This document shows, piece by piece, positions 11,092 to 19,511 of a stretch of 47,316 bases of DNA. The position numbers and the translations under genes are program-made. The notes beneath the pieces are model-generated. The model was given only the letters and a program-made list of their open reading frames with translations. It made no database searches and had not been told where the DNA came from. Source of the DNA: Solirubrobacterales bacterium (GTDB lineage: Bacteria > Actinomycetota > Thermoleophilia > Solirubrobacterales > 70-9); assembly GCA_021155855.1 (NCBI GenBank), contig JAJNAZ010000018.1, positions 1 through 47,316 of the forward strand, read 5' to 3'. Position 1 is the first letter of the stretch; every line of letters begins with the position of its first letter.

Positions 11092-11627
11092 TGGCTCGCT
11101 TGACGCCCGAGGAGATCGGGCTCGACACGATCCGCCCGAAGCCGGGTTCGCGCCGCCCGCGCAAGCGGCTCGGCCGCGGCAAGGGATCGGGCACCGGCAA
11201 GACTGCCGGCCGGGGCCACAAGGGCGCCGGGGCGCGCTCGGGCAACCGGTCCAAGCGCGGCTATGAGGGCGGCCAGAACCCGATCCACATGCGGATGCGC
11301 AAGCTGCGCGGCCCGCGGATGAAGAAGTCGATGCCGTTCGAGCGCTTCCGCACCCGCACCCAGCCGGTCAACGTCGGCGACGTCGAGGCCCGCTTCGACG
11401 CCGGCGCCGAGGTGACCCCCGAGGCGCTGCGTGAGGCTGGGCTGGCCAAGCGCCGTCATCCGGTCAAGATCCTTGGGCACGGCGAGATCTCGACCAAGCT
11501 CACCGTTCGCGCTCACGCCTTCAGCGCCACGGCGAAGGAGAAGATCGAGAAGGCGGGAGGAACCGTGGAGTTGATCGAGAGCCGTGCCGGCAGCGGAAGC
11601 GAAACGGAGCAGCCGGCAGGCCGTTAG
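11091..11627 (+). CDS. rplO: 50S ribosomal protein L15
   Basis: L15 is a late-assembly 50S protein. The Gly/Arg/Lys-rich unstructured N-terminal part (RLGRGKGSGTGKTAGRGHKG, residues about 25-44) and the C-terminal KLTVRAHAFSATAKEKIEKAGG segment are typical. At 178 residues it is about 30 longer than many L15 proteins, partly through a Ser/Glu/Gln-rich end. It lies 3 bases before secY. Confidence 0.96.
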   Translation: MARLTPEEIGLDTIRPKPGSRRPRKRLGRGKGSGTGKTAGRGHKGAGARSGNRSKRGYEGGQNPIHMRMRKLRGPRMKKSMPFERFRTRTQPVNVGDVEARFDAGAEVTPEALREAGLAKRRHPVKILGHGEISTKLTVRAHAFSATAKEKIEKAGGTVELIESRAGSGSETEQPAGR

Positions 11628-11630
11628 TTC

Positions 11631-12902
11631 GTGCTCCAGACGATCGCCAACGCCTTTGCGGTTCCGGAGATCCGCCGGAAGATCGCCTTCACCCTGGCGA
11701 TGCTGCTGCTCTACCGGCTCGGGGCCTACATCCCGGCGCCGGGCGTCGACATCGACACGGTCGAGTCGATCGAGGACAACTTCACCGGCAACAACGTGCT
11801 CGGGTTCCTCAACCTGTTCTCGGGCGGCAGCCTCCAGCGCCTCTCCCTGTTCGCGCTCGGAATCATGCCCTACATCACCGCCTCGATCATCCTCCAGTTG
11901 CTGACGGTGGTGGTGCCGGCCCTCGAGCGGCTGCAGAAGGAGGGCGAGGTCGGCCAGCAGAAGATCACCCAGTACACGCGCTATCTCACCGTCGGGCTCG
12001 CCTTCGGCCAGTCGCTGGGCTACGTCTTCCTGTTCCAGAGCTTCCAGAACGCCGAGGGCACCAGCGTCGTCGGCGAGCTCACCGCCGGCAAGGTGTTCCT
12101 GATCGTGATCTCGCTGACCGCGGGCACGACCCTGCTGATGTGGCTCGGCGAGCTGATCACCCAGCGCGGGATTGGCAACGGGATCTCGCTGATGATCTTC
12201 GCCTCGATCACCGCCGGCCTGGTGCCCGGGATCTCGTCCTGGTGGAACAACCCCGACCAGGTCTTCGTCGTGATGATGCCGTTCGTCGCCTTGGCGGTGA
12301 TCGTCGGCATCGTCTTCGTCCAGGAGGGCCAGCGCCGGATCCCGGTCCAGTACGCCAAGCGCGTCGTTGGTCGGCGGATGACCACCGGGGGCTCGACCTA
12401 CCTGCCCCTGCGGGTGAACATGGCCGGGGTGATCCCGGTGATCTTCGCGGCCTCGATCATGGCCTTCCCGCCGACGATCGGACAGCTCCTCAACACGCCG
12501 GTTGCGCTCGACTTCGCCGCCTTCTTCAGCCCCTCGAGCTGGGCCTACGTGGTCGGCGAGGTCTTCTTCATCATCATCTTCACCTACTTCTACACCGCGG
12601 TCACCTTCAACCCGGTCGACCAGGCCGACAACCTGAAGAAGTACGGGGGCTTCATCCCTGGGGTGAGACCCGGGCGACCTACCGCCGAATACCTGGACCG
12701 GATCTTGTCCCGGCTCACCTTCCCCGGCGCCCTCTACCTGGGCGCGGTCGCCGCCCTGCCGACGATCCTGATCAACCAGACCTCGGCCAACTTCTACTTC
12801 GGCGGCACCTCGATCCTGATCGTCGTCGGCGTCGCTCTCGACACGGTCAAGCAGCTCGAGGCGCAGCTGATGATGCGCAATTACGAGGGGTTCTTGAAGT
12901 AG
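11631..12902 (+). CDS. secY: Preprotein translocase subunit SecY
   Basis: SecY is the membrane channel of the SecYEG translocon. The 423 residues fit the family and hold about ten membrane segments. The first begins at IRRKIAFTLAMLLLYRLGAYIPAPG. GIGNGISLMIFASI in the middle and the C-terminal QLEAQLMMRNYEGFLK are family signatures. The plug region follows the first membrane segment. It starts at a GTG 3 bases after rplO, its usual place at the end of the spc cluster. Confidence 0.97.
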   Translation: MLQTIANAFAVPEIRRKIAFTLAMLLLYRLGAYIPAPGVDIDTVESIEDNFTGNNVLGFLNLFSGGSLQRLSLFALGIMPYITASIILQLLTVVVPALERLQKEGEVGQQKITQYTRYLTVGLAFGQSLGYVFLFQSFQNAEGTSVVGELTAGKVFLIVISLTAGTTLLMWLGELITQRGIGNGISLMIFASITAGLVPGISSWWNNPDQVFVVMMPFVALAVIVGIVFVQEGQRRIPVQYAKRVVGRRMTTGGSTYLPLRVNMAGVIPVIFAASIMAFPPTIGQLLNTPVALDFAAFFSPSSWAYVVGEVFFIIIFTYFYTAVTFNPVDQADNLKKYGGFIPGVRPGRPTAEYLDRILSRLTFPGALYLGAVAALPTILINQTSANFYFGGTSILIVVGVALDTVKQLEAQLMMRNYEGFLK

Positions 12903-12918
12903 CGAACGCCTCTCGCCG

Positions 12919-13140
12919 TTGGGGACGGTCAGCACTGCGGTAGAGGAGTTCTTGGTCGACGCCTTCTGGCCGGCCGCGCCGCTCGTGGTCGAGCTCGACG
13001 GCTACGAGTACCACCCCGACGCAGGGCCTTCGAGCGTGACCACGCAAGCTCTATGCGTGACCTGGCGCCAGCTCGGCGGGGAGCCGGCCTGGGTCGTGGG
13101 GCGGTTCGGATGCTGCTCGCGCGCGCCGGTCACACGGCGA
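12919..13140 (+). pseudogene. Remnant of a DUF559-type gene
   Basis: Between secY and adk lie fragments of a DUF559-like (Vsr-fold, restriction-endonuclease-like) C-terminal domain. One frame reads FWPAAPLVVELDGYEYH, a second continues RAFERDHASSMRDLA, and the first resumes VTWRQLGGEPAWVVGRF. These three pieces are in the order expected for the family but in two frames, with the catalytic-type VELDGYEYH core preserved. No start codon or N-terminal domain is visible. The first frame runs open into adk, but the adk start is independent. Confidence 0.6.
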
Positions 13141-13145
13141 ACCTC

Positions 13146-13151
13146 TAGCCT
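13146..13151 (+). promoter_or_regulatory. Candidate -10 element for adk
   Basis: TAGCCT ends 10 bases before the adk GTG. It fits the TANNNT-then-short-spacer pattern seen upstream of several other genes here, and would give adk-map a near-leaderless promoter independent of secY. No convincing -35 is visible. Confidence 0.35.
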
Positions 13152-13161
13152 GTTCCGACCC

Positions 13162-13833
13162 GTGAGCGAGCTCAATCTCATCCTCCTTGGGCCCCCCGGG
13201 TCGGGCAAGGGCACCCAGGGCGAGCGCCTGCAGGAGGATTTTCGTCTGCCCTACTACGCGACCGGCGAAATTCTGCGGGCCGCGGTTCGCAACGGGACCG
13301 AGATCGGCGCGAAGGCGAAGGAGTACATGGACCGCGGCGACCTTGTCCCCGACGACGTGATCGTCGGCGTGATCGGAGAGCGGATCGAGCAGAAGGAGGC
13401 CGAGGACGGGTTCATCCTCGACGGGTTCCCGCGCACCGAGCCGCAGGCCGAGGCGCTCGAGCGCAAGCTCACAGAGCTCGGCCGCGAGCTCTCGGCGGCG
13501 GTGCTGTTCGAGGTCTCCGACGACGAGGTCGTCCGCCGCCTCGGAGGTCGGCGAACGTGCACCAACGGCCACATCTTCCACATCGAGTTTGACCCCCCCA
13601 AGAACCCCGGCATCTGCGACGTCTGCGGCGCGCCGCTGGAGATCCGCGACGATGACGAGCCGGCCGTGATCCGCAACCGGCTCGAGCAATACCACACGAA
13701 AACCGAGCCGTTGATCGCCTTCTACGAGGGCCGCGGGCTGCTGAAGCGGGTCGACGGCTCATTTGCCCCGGACCAGGTGAGCGACCGCATCCGGGCGCTG
13801 CTCGCTACGTTGAAGATGGAAGAGGAGCTCTGA
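13162..13833 (+). CDS. adk: Adenylate kinase, zinc-type LID
   Basis: It interconverts ATP and AMP with two ADP. The GTG at 13162 gives a start matching the family (SELNLILLGPPGSGKGTQ). The P-loop GPPGSGKG is at residues 10-17 and DGFPRT, an AMP-site motif, near residue 91. The LID is the long form and carries CTNGH and CDVCG, so zinc is probably held by three cysteines and one histidine rather than four cysteines. The length is 223. An upstream in-frame extension exists but belongs to the decayed DUF559-like gene. Confidence 0.95.
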   Translation: MSELNLILLGPPGSGKGTQGERLQEDFRLPYYATGEILRAAVRNGTEIGAKAKEYMDRGDLVPDDVIVGVIGERIEQKEAEDGFILDGFPRTEPQAEALERKLTELGRELSAAVLFEVSDDEVVRRLGGRRTCTNGHIFHIEFDPPKNPGICDVCGAPLEIRDDDEPAVIRNRLEQYHTKTEPLIAFYEGRGLLKRVDGSFAPDQVSDRIRALLATLKMEEEL

Positions 13834-13839
13834 ACGAAC

Positions 13840-14607
13840 CTGTACCGCGGCGGGATCATCCTGAAGACGCCCGAGCAGCTCGAGCGCATGGCGGCGGCCG
13901 GCACGATCCAGGCCCGCTGCCTGAAGATGCTGCGCGCCAAGGCACGGCCCGGGGTGACCACCGAGGAGCTCGACCTGACCGCCGAGCGCTTCATCACCTC
14001 GCAGGGAGCCCAGCCGTCGTTCCTCGGCTATCGCGGCTTCCCGGGATCGATCTGCGCCTCCCCGAACTCGATGGTGGTGCACGGGATTCCCGGTGGCTAC
14101 GAGCTGCGTCGCGGGGACATCCTCTCGCTCGACGTCGGCGTAACCAAGGAGGGCTGGGTGGCCGATGCGGCGATCACGGTGCCGGTCGGGGAGATCAGCC
14201 CCGCTGCACGCAGGCTGCTGACCACCACCGAGGCGGCGCTGCACGCCGCCGTCGAACAGGCGAGGCCCGGCAACCACCTCGGCGACATCTCGCACGCGGT
14301 CCAGCGGACGGTCGAGGCCGACGGGCTCTCGATCATCCGCTCGCTGGTCGGCCACGGCGTCGGCCGGGAAATGCATGAGGACCCCCAGGTGCCCAACTAC
14401 GGCGAGCCCGGCCGCGGCCCAGAGCTCGAGCCCGGGATGGTGTTCGCGATCGAGCCGATGGTCAACTCGGGTGGCCCCGACGTCCGCGTCGGCGACGACA
14501 ACTGGGCCGTCTATTCCGCCGACGGCTCGCTCGCCGCCCATTTCGAGTTCACGGTCGCGATCACCGAGAACGGCTCGCGGATCCTCACGCCCTGGCACGA
14601 GGGCTGA
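13840..14607 (+). CDS. map: Type I methionine aminopeptidase, probable CTG start
   Basis: It removes N-terminal methionine from nascent proteins. Metal ligands typical of the family are visible: aspartates in [16 protein letters not shown], a histidine in [12 protein letters not shown], and glutamates in FAIEPMV and [11 protein letters not shown]. The substrate-site histidine is in MVVHGIPG. Homology begins upstream of the first ATG (13888): codons from 13840 read [17 protein letters not shown], the usual MetAP opening. The only candidates before the adk stop, which is in the same frame, are CTG at 13840 and ACG. I therefore place the start at CTG, giving 255 residues; ATG 13888 would give 239. 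Confidence 0.93.
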   Translation: MYRGGIILKTPEQLERMAAAGTIQARCLKMLRAKARPGVTTEELDLTAERFITSQGAQPSFLGYRGFPGSICASPNSMVVHGIPGGYELRRGDILSLDVGVTKEGWVADAAITVPVGEISPAARRLLTTTEAALHAAVEQARPGNHLGDISHAVQRTVEADGLSIIRSLVGHGVGREMHEDPQVPNYGEPGRGPELEPGMVFAIEPMVNSGGPDVRVGDDNWAVYSADGSLAAHFEFTVAITENGSRILTPWHEG

Positions 14608-14743
14608 CCCGGCGCAGCCCTGCGACGCCCGGTTGCTAACATTCTCGTCGGCCCTCGGGCCGTTTTTGTGTGCCCGCTCGCCCGATTCATGGGGCCTGCG
14701 GGCCTTCTCGACAGCTGATTCGATACGACCCACGAAAGGGCCG
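14608..14743 (+). promoter_or_regulatory. Leader of the alpha operon with hairpin and T-run; infA absent
   Basis: This 136-base gap is where infA usually lies, but it is too short and has no IF-1-like frame. TAACAT at 14637-14642 could be a -10. CGGCCC at 14649-14654 pairs with GGGCCG at 14657-14662, followed by TTTTT at 14663-14667. This looks like an intrinsic terminator after map or an attenuator just downstream of a promoter for rpmJ-truA. The call between these is inference. Confidence 0.55.
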
Positions 14744-14857
14744 ATGAAGGTACGAGCGTCCGTGAAGCCGATGTGTGAGCGTTGCCGGGTGATCCGCCGG
14801 CGCGGCGTCGTGCTCGTGATCTGCTCGAACCCTCGTCACAAGCAAAGGCAGGGCTGA
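14744..14857 (+). CDS. rpmJ: 50S ribosomal protein L36, zinc form
   Basis: A 37-residue L36: [19 protein letters not shown] followed by [22 protein letters not shown] plus the later Cys and His form the zinc ribbon of the C+ type. The ATG at 14744 has AAAGGG a few bases upstream. It heads the alpha operon. Confidence 0.96.
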   Translation: MKVRASVKPMCERCRVIRRRGVVLVICSNPRHKQRQG

Positions 14858-14866
14858 TACAGGCTG

Positions 14867-15250
14867 ATGGCACGAGTCGCAGGCGTAAACCTCCCCCTCA
14901 ACAAGCGGGCCGAGATCGGCCTCACCTACGTGCACGGGATCGGCCGCTCGACCGCGAACGAGATCCTGAGCAAGGTCGGCGTCGATCCGGACACCTACGT
15001 CAAGGACCTGACCGAGGATGAGACGGTGAAGCTGCGCGAGGCTGTCGAGACGCTCGAGGTCGAGGGCGACCTGCGCCGCGACCGCTCGCAGAACGTCAAG
15101 CGGCTCTCCGAGATCGGCTCCTATCGCGGGGTCCGCCACCGGCGCAGCCTGCCGACGCGGGGTCAGCGCACGAAGACCAACGCTCGCGCCCGCAAGGGGC
15201 CGCGGAAGATGAGCATCGCCGGCAAGAAGAAGCCGCCGGCGAAGAAGTGA
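14867..15250 (+). CDS. rpsM: 30S ribosomal protein S13
   Basis: S13 in the 30S head contacts the 50S subunit and P-site tRNA. It has 127 residues beginning [20 protein letters not shown], with a helix-two-turn-helix region and the C-terminal [20 protein letters not shown] signature followed by a basic tail. It starts 9 bases after rpmJ. Confidence 0.97.
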   Translation: MARVAGVNLPLNKRAEIGLTYVHGIGRSTANEILSKVGVDPDTYVKDLTEDETVKLREAVETLEVEGDLRRDRSQNVKRLSEIGSYRGVRHRRSLPTRGQRTKTNARARKGPRKMSIAGKKKPPAKK

Positions 15251-15260
15251 GGGCCTGAGG

Positions 15261-15659
15261 ATGCCGCAGCCGAAACGAGGCAGGGGCCGGCCTCGCCGCC
15301 GGGTGAAGAAGAACGTCCCCTACGGAATCGCCCACATCAAGACCAGCTTCAACAACACCATCGTCACGATCACCGATCCCGAGGGCAACGTCGTCTGCTG
15401 GGAGTCGGCCGGTTCGGCGGGCTTCAAGGGCTCGCGCAAGTCGACGCCGTTCGCCGCCCAGGTGACCGCCGACGCCGCCGCCCGCAAGGGCATGGAGCAC
15501 GGCGTCGAGCGGGTCGAGGTGCACGCCAAGGGCGCGGGCTCGGGCCGCGACACCGCGATCCGCTCGCTCCAGGCCGCAGGCCTGCAGGTGACGACGGTGA
15601 AGGACGTCAGCCCCCAGGCCCACAACGGTTGCCGGCCGAAGAAGCGGCGGAGGCCTTAG
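15261..15659 (+). CDS. rpsK: 30S ribosomal protein S11
   Basis: S11 forms the 30S platform. It has 132 residues; after a basic N-terminus ([15 protein letters not shown]) comes [19 protein letters not shown], and it ends in [19 protein letters not shown], the canonical S11 end. A GAGG sequence precedes the ATG. Confidence 0.97.
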   Translation: MPQPKRGRGRPRRRVKKNVPYGIAHIKTSFNNTIVTITDPEGNVVCWESAGSAGFKGSRKSTPFAAQVTADAAARKGMEHGVERVEVHAKGAGSGRDTAIRSLQAAGLQVTTVKDVSPQAHNGCRPKKRRRP

Positions 15660-15662
15660 CGC

Positions 15663-16283
15663 ATGGCACGCGACACCGGACCGCAGTGCAAGCAGTGCCG
15701 CCGCGAGGGCCAGAAGCTGTTCCTCAAGGGTGAGCGCTGCCTGACCGAGAAGTGCGGCGTCGAGCGCCGCAGCTATCCCCCCGGCGAGCACGGCCGCGGC
15801 CGGGTGCGGGCCTCCGAGTACCGCCAGCAGCTGCGCGAGAAGCAGAAGACGCGCCGTTTTTACGGGGTGCTCGAGAAGCAGTTCCGCAGCTACTACGAGA
15901 AGGCCTCGCGCCAGCCCGGCGTCACGGGCGAGAACCTGTTGCGGATGCTGGAGTGCCGCTTCGACAACGTGCTCGTGCGGCTCGGCTTCGCCGCCTCGCG
16001 ACGCCAGGCTCGCCAGATGATCAACCACGGCCACTGGCTGATCAACGGTCGCCGCGTCGACATCCCCAGTTACCAGGTCCGTCCCGACGACGTGATCACG
16101 ATCCGGCCCGAATCGGGCGCCGCCGACGTGGTTCGGCAGGCGACCGAGCTGACCGCCGTGGTGCCGCCGTGGCTCCAGGCCGATCACGACGCCCTGACGG
16201 CGAAGGTGCTCCGGCTGCCCGAGCGCAGCGAGATCGTCGCGCCGGTCTCCGAGCAGCTCATCGTCGAGCTCTACTCGAAGTAG
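15663..16283 (+). CDS. rpsD: 30S ribosomal protein S4
   Basis: S4 nucleates 30S assembly and binds the 5' domain of 16S rRNA. It has 206 residues. The N-terminal part has a cysteine cluster (CKQCRREG near residue 9, then ERCLTEKC near 28), consistent with the zinc-binding S4 form. The S4 RNA-binding motif LRMLECRFDNVLVRLGFAASRRQARQ is split around residues 95-120, with SRRQARQMINHGH following. It starts 3 bases after rpsK. Confidence 0.97.
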   Translation: MARDTGPQCKQCRREGQKLFLKGERCLTEKCGVERRSYPPGEHGRGRVRASEYRQQLREKQKTRRFYGVLEKQFRSYYEKASRQPGVTGENLLRMLECRFDNVLVRLGFAASRRQARQMINHGHWLINGRRVDIPSYQVRPDDVITIRPESGAADVVRQATELTAVVPPWLQADHDALTAKVLRLPERSEIVAPVSEQLIVELYSK

Positions 16284-16318
16284 TAGGGCCGCAGTTCCCG
16301 ACAAGCAAAGAGGTTCCA

Positions 16319-17287
16319 ATGACCACCCTGCCCGAATTCCAAATTCCCAAGATCACCGCTGAGAGCGTCGAGGACGACAAGCGGGGCACCTTCGTAGTCG
16401 AGCCGCTCGACAAGGGCTTCGGCTACACGTTCGGGAACTCGCTGCGCCGCGTGCTGCTCTCGTCGCTGGGCGGGGCCGCGATCAAGAGCGTTCGGATCGA
16501 GGGCGTCGCGCACGAGTTCTCGACCGTCGCCGGGGTGAAGGAGGACGTCACCGACATCGTCCTCAACCTGAAGGACATCGTCGTCCGCATGCACACCGAC
16601 GCCGACGAGGTCGAGGCGCCGCTGGTGGCGTCGGGCCCGGGTGAGGTGAGGGCGAAGGACATCGACCTCCCGGCCGGGGTCGAGATCCTCAACCCCGAGG
16701 CGCCGATCGCGACGCTCGAGAAGCGGACCAAGCTCGAGATGTACCTGACGATCGGCCGCGGGCGTGGCTATTCGCCCGCCGAGGAGAACAAGACCGAGGA
16801 TCAGCCGATCGGCGTGATCCCGATCGACTCGATCTTCTCGCCGATCCGCCGCGCCGCATACGACGTCGACTCGGCTCGCGTCGGCCAGCGCACGGACTTC
16901 GACAAGCTGACGCTCGAGGTGGAGACCGACGGTTCGATCGAGCCGGGCTCGGCGCTGCGCGACGCGGCCGAGATCTTGATCAAGACAATGGCGATCTTCA
17001 CCGACGCCGATCGGGTCGAGGAGCTGACCAGCCGCGACGGCATGGACGGCGACGAGGCCGCGATGGCGCCGGCGACGCCGAGCGAGGGCGACGACCGCCT
17101 GATCGAGGAGCTCGAGATCGGGGTCCGCGCCTATAACTGCCTCAAGCGCGCCGGGATCCAGACGGTCGGCGACCTGGTCCAGCGCTCGGAGTCCGAGCTC
17201 AACGCGATCCCGAACTTCGGCAAGCGGAGCACGGAAGAGGTGAAGGAGAGCCTGCACGCGCTCGGCCTCGGGCTGCGCGACGAGTAG
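16319..17287 (+). CDS. rpoA: DNA-directed RNA polymerase subunit alpha
   Basis: The alpha subunit dimerises to scaffold the polymerase. The ATG at 16319, with GAGG upstream, gives 322 residues. The N-terminal domain shows EPLDKGFGYTFGNSLRRVLLSS near residues 28-49, the assembly motif. A Glu/Asp/Ala linker near residues 235-260 leads to the C-terminal domain (LEIGVRAYNCLKRAGIQTVGDL, split around 266-287), which contacts UP elements and activators. It ends in KESLHALGLGLRDE. Confidence 0.97.
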   Translation: MTTLPEFQIPKITAESVEDDKRGTFVVEPLDKGFGYTFGNSLRRVLLSSLGGAAIKSVRIEGVAHEFSTVAGVKEDVTDIVLNLKDIVVRMHTDADEVEAPLVASGPGEVRAKDIDLPAGVEILNPEAPIATLEKRTKLEMYLTIGRGRGYSPAEENKTEDQPIGVIPIDSIFSPIRRAAYDVDSARVGQRTDFDKLTLEVETDGSIEPGSALRDAAEILIKTMAIFTDADRVEELTSRDGMDGDEAAMAPATPSEGDDRLIEELEIGVRAYNCLKRAGIQTVGDLVQRSESELNAIPNFGKRSTEEVKESLHALGLGLRDE

Positions 17288-17305
17288 GTAGCTTCCGGTC
17301 CGCTC

Positions 17306-17659
17306 ATGCGCCACCAAAAGCAGCGCAACAAGCTCAGCCGCGACAGCGCCCATCGGCGGGCGCTGTTGCGCAATCTCTGTCGCGAGGTGATCGAGCACGA
17401 GCGGATCACGACTTCGCAGGCGAAGGCGAAGGCGGTGAAGCCGAAGGTCGAGAAGCTGATCACGCTCGGCAAGCGCGGCGACATGCACGCGCGTCGCCAG
17501 GCTCTCACCGAGCTCGGCCAGGACAAGTTCTTGGTCCACAAGCTGTTCGAGGAGGTCGCGCCTCGCTACGCGGAGCGCCCCGGCGGCTACACGCGGATCG
17601 TCAAGCTCGGCCCGCGGCGGTCGGACTCGACCGAGATGGTCTTCCTGGAACTGGTATAG
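17306..17659 (+). CDS. rplQ: 50S ribosomal protein L17
   Basis: L17 lies near the tunnel exit. It has 117 residues beginning [20 protein letters not shown], then [23 protein letters not shown] and the C-terminal [20 protein letters not shown] signature. It follows rpoA by 18 bases. Confidence 0.97.
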   Translation: MRHQKQRNKLSRDSAHRRALLRNLCREVIEHERITTSQAKAKAVKPKVEKLITLGKRGDMHARRQALTELGQDKFLVHKLFEEVAPRYAERPGGYTRIVKLGPRRSDSTEMVFLELV

Positions 17660-17671
17660 CCGACCCGGCCG

Positions 17672-18406
17672 ATGGCGACGGCCCGGCTCGAGATCGCCTA
17701 TGACGGCGCCCGGTTTGCGGGGTGGGCCGCCCAGCCGGGGCAGCGGACGGTGCAGGGCGAGCTCGAGGCGGCGCTCGCGAGGATCGCCGGCGAGCAGGTG
17801 ACGCTGTCGGTCGCCGGGCGCACCGACGCCGGTGTGCACGCGACCGGCCAGGTGGCCAGCTTCGAGCACGCGAGCGAGTTGCCGGACCGGCTCGCCGAGC
17901 GCCTCAACGCGGTCCTCGGCCGTGACCTCGCGGTGCTCGTCGCCGAGCCGGCGCCGGCGGGTTTCGACGCCCGCCGCGACGCCCGCTCTCGCACATACCG
18001 CTACCGGGTGCTCGCCGCGCCGAGCCGCGAGCCGTTCGAGGAGGGCAGGGCGCTGTGGTGGCGCCACCCGGTCGATCGCGGCCTGCTCGATCGTTGTGCG
18101 GCCGCCGTGGTCGGCCGCCACGACTTCACCGCCTTCACTCCCACCCAGACCGAGCACGTGCTTTTCGAGCGCAACGTCGACGTGTGCGAGTGGATCGAGG
18201 AGCGACCGGTGCTGCTGGCGCTTCGAATCGAGGCACCGTCCTTCTTGCGCAACCAGATTCGAGTCCTGGTCGGGACGATGCTCGAGGTCGCCGGCGGGCG
18301 GCGCAGCCTCGAGGACTTCGGCGAGCTGCTTCGAGGCGCGCCGCGCGAGCGCGCCGGGAACACCGCCCCTCCGCACGGCCTCTACCTCGCCGGTGTCCGC
18401 TACTGA
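17672..18406 (+). CDS. truA: tRNA pseudouridine synthase A
   Basis: It converts uridines 38-40 in tRNA anticodon arms to pseudouridine. It has 244 residues, normal length. The catalytic aspartate is D52 in AGRTDAGVHATGQV. RNQIRVLVGTMLEV near residue 193 and the end APPHGLYLAGVRY are family features. It lies 12 bases after rplQ and is probably the last gene of the ribosomal super-cluster. Its last 7 bases overlap the tail of the convergent thioesterase gene, leaving no room for a separate terminator. Confidence 0.96.
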   Translation: MATARLEIAYDGARFAGWAAQPGQRTVQGELEAALARIAGEQVTLSVAGRTDAGVHATGQVASFEHASELPDRLAERLNAVLGRDLAVLVAEPAPAGFDARRDARSRTYRYRVLAAPSREPFEEGRALWWRHPVDRGLLDRCAAAVVGRHDFTAFTPTQTEHVLFERNVDVCEWIEERPVLLALRIEAPSFLRNQIRVLVGTMLEVAGGRRSLEDFGELLRGAPRERAGNTAPPHGLYLAGVRY

Positions 18407-19497
18407 GCGGCTGACCCGCCGAGCTCGATCTCCGGCCCGAGGTTGGCCGGGCAGTCGGGCAGGTACATCGCGGTGCCGGTGGCGAGCATCACCGGCTTGC
18501 CCTCGGCGTTCTCGACCCGCGCCCGTGCGATCGCCAGGGTGCGCCCGGAGTGCTCGACCCTGGCGCGGGCGGTGAGGTCGGCGCCGTCGCCGGCGACCGG
18601 GCGGAGAAAGTTCACCTTCAGGTCGAGCCCCGCGATCGCGACCGCGGCGGGAGCGGTGGTGAGCACCGCGGTCAGCATCGCCTGGTCGGCGAGCATCGTG
18701 ATCGCGCCGCCCTGGAGCCGGGCGGCGGGGCTGTTGAGCCACTCGCTCGCGGGCATGCGCACGGTCGCGGTGCCTGCGCCGACCTCGGTCGGCGCGATCC
18801 CGGTGAGGTGGTGGATCGCCGGTGGCGGCAGCTCACCGCTCAGGTGGCGCTCGAGGATCTCGCGGCCTGGGAGCTCCGACCACAGCTCCTGTTCGACCAC
18901 GGTGTCCGTGGGCGGCGGGCGCAGGTAGGGATCGGGCGTCGCGTACGAGAGCGGATCGGGGTGCGGTTCGGGCTCCGGGGCTGGCTCGGGCCGGGGGGAA
19001 AGCCCCTCGAGCGGACCCAGGATCGAGAGCCGGGAGGTTCCGTGGGCGATCAGCGTCTCCCCGCGCGGGTCGAGGATGAAGACCTCGGAGACGCCGACCG
19101 TGCGCCCAACGTGGATCGCCTGCCCGTGCGCCGTCAGGGTTGCCCCGGGGCGTGCGGGGCGCACGAACGTGAGCGAGAGCTCCGCGGTGGTGTAGGGCAC
19201 GGCGGCGGGGACGCGGCTCTCGATCGCGAGCCCGAAGGCGACGTCGGCGAGGATCGCGAGCGTGCCGCCGCCGATCAGCCCCGCCGCGTTGGTGAGCCAG
19301 CCCGAGGCCGGCATCTCGGCGTCGGCGGTGCCGTCGCCGAAGCCGCTCGGGCCGGCCCCGGTGAGGTGGGTGAGCGGCGGGTCCGGGTTGAGCCCGCGCC
19401 GCCACCTCTCCAGACGCTCACGGCCGGGCAGGGCGAACATCCACGGCTCCGGATAGCCGCCGCGCACCGGCTCGCGCCAGATCTCCTCGATGGTCAC
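18400..19497 (-). CDS. Fused double-hotdog (PaaI-type) thioesterase
   Basis: A 365-residue protein with two hotdog-fold thioesterase units. The first spans about residues 30-165 (HLTGAGPSGFGDGTADAEMP, then GGGTLAILADVAFGLAIES). The second spans about 230-355 (HLTGIAPTEVGAGTATVRMP, then GGAITMLADQAML). A Pro/Glu-rich linker joins them. In single-domain relatives this ALADxA-type helix carries the catalytic region and the substrates are acyl-CoA or aryl-CoA esters; the substrate here is unknown. The GTG at 19497 is preferred because the upstream part of the frame runs through the ABC ATPase gene. TAGCTT 8 bases before the GTG suggests a leaderless transcript. Confidence 0.85.
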   Translation of the reverse strand: MTIEEIWREPVRGGYPEPWMFALPGRERLERWRRGLNPDPPLTHLTGAGPSGFGDGTADAEMPASGWLTNAAGLIGGGTLAILADVAFGLAIESRVPAAVPYTTAELSLTFVRPARPGATLTAHGQAIHVGRTVGVSEVFILDPRGETLIAHGTSRLSILGPLEGLSPRPEPAPEPEPHPDPLSYATPDPYLRPPPTDTVVEQELWSELPGREILERHLSGELPPPAIHHLTGIAPTEVGAGTATVRMPASEWLNSPAARLQGGAITMLADQAMLTAVLTTAPAAVAIAGLDLKVNFLRPVAGDGADLTARARVEHSGRTLAIARARVENAEGKPVMLATGTAMYLPDCPANLGPEIELGGSAAQ

Positions 19498-19505
19498 GCC
19501 GCCGG

Positions 19506-19511
19506 AAGCTA
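19506..19511 (-). promoter_or_regulatory. Candidate leaderless -10 for the thioesterase gene
   Basis: TAGCTT on the minus strand, with exactly 8 bases between it and the GTG at 19497. It overlaps the stop codon of the upstream ABC ATPase gene. Confidence 0.4.

Noticed and set aside
10230-12935. A 901-codon open frame antisense to rpsE-secY
   Set aside because: Long antisense frames are expected at this GC content when the sense genes use G/C third positions. The translation is Arg/Asp/His-rich low-complexity and the sense strand holds six undoubted genes.
12919-13833. A DUF559-adenylate kinase fusion protein
   Set aside because: The upstream part is one piece of a gene that is broken across frames, and adk has its own GTG at 13162 with the normal N-terminus.
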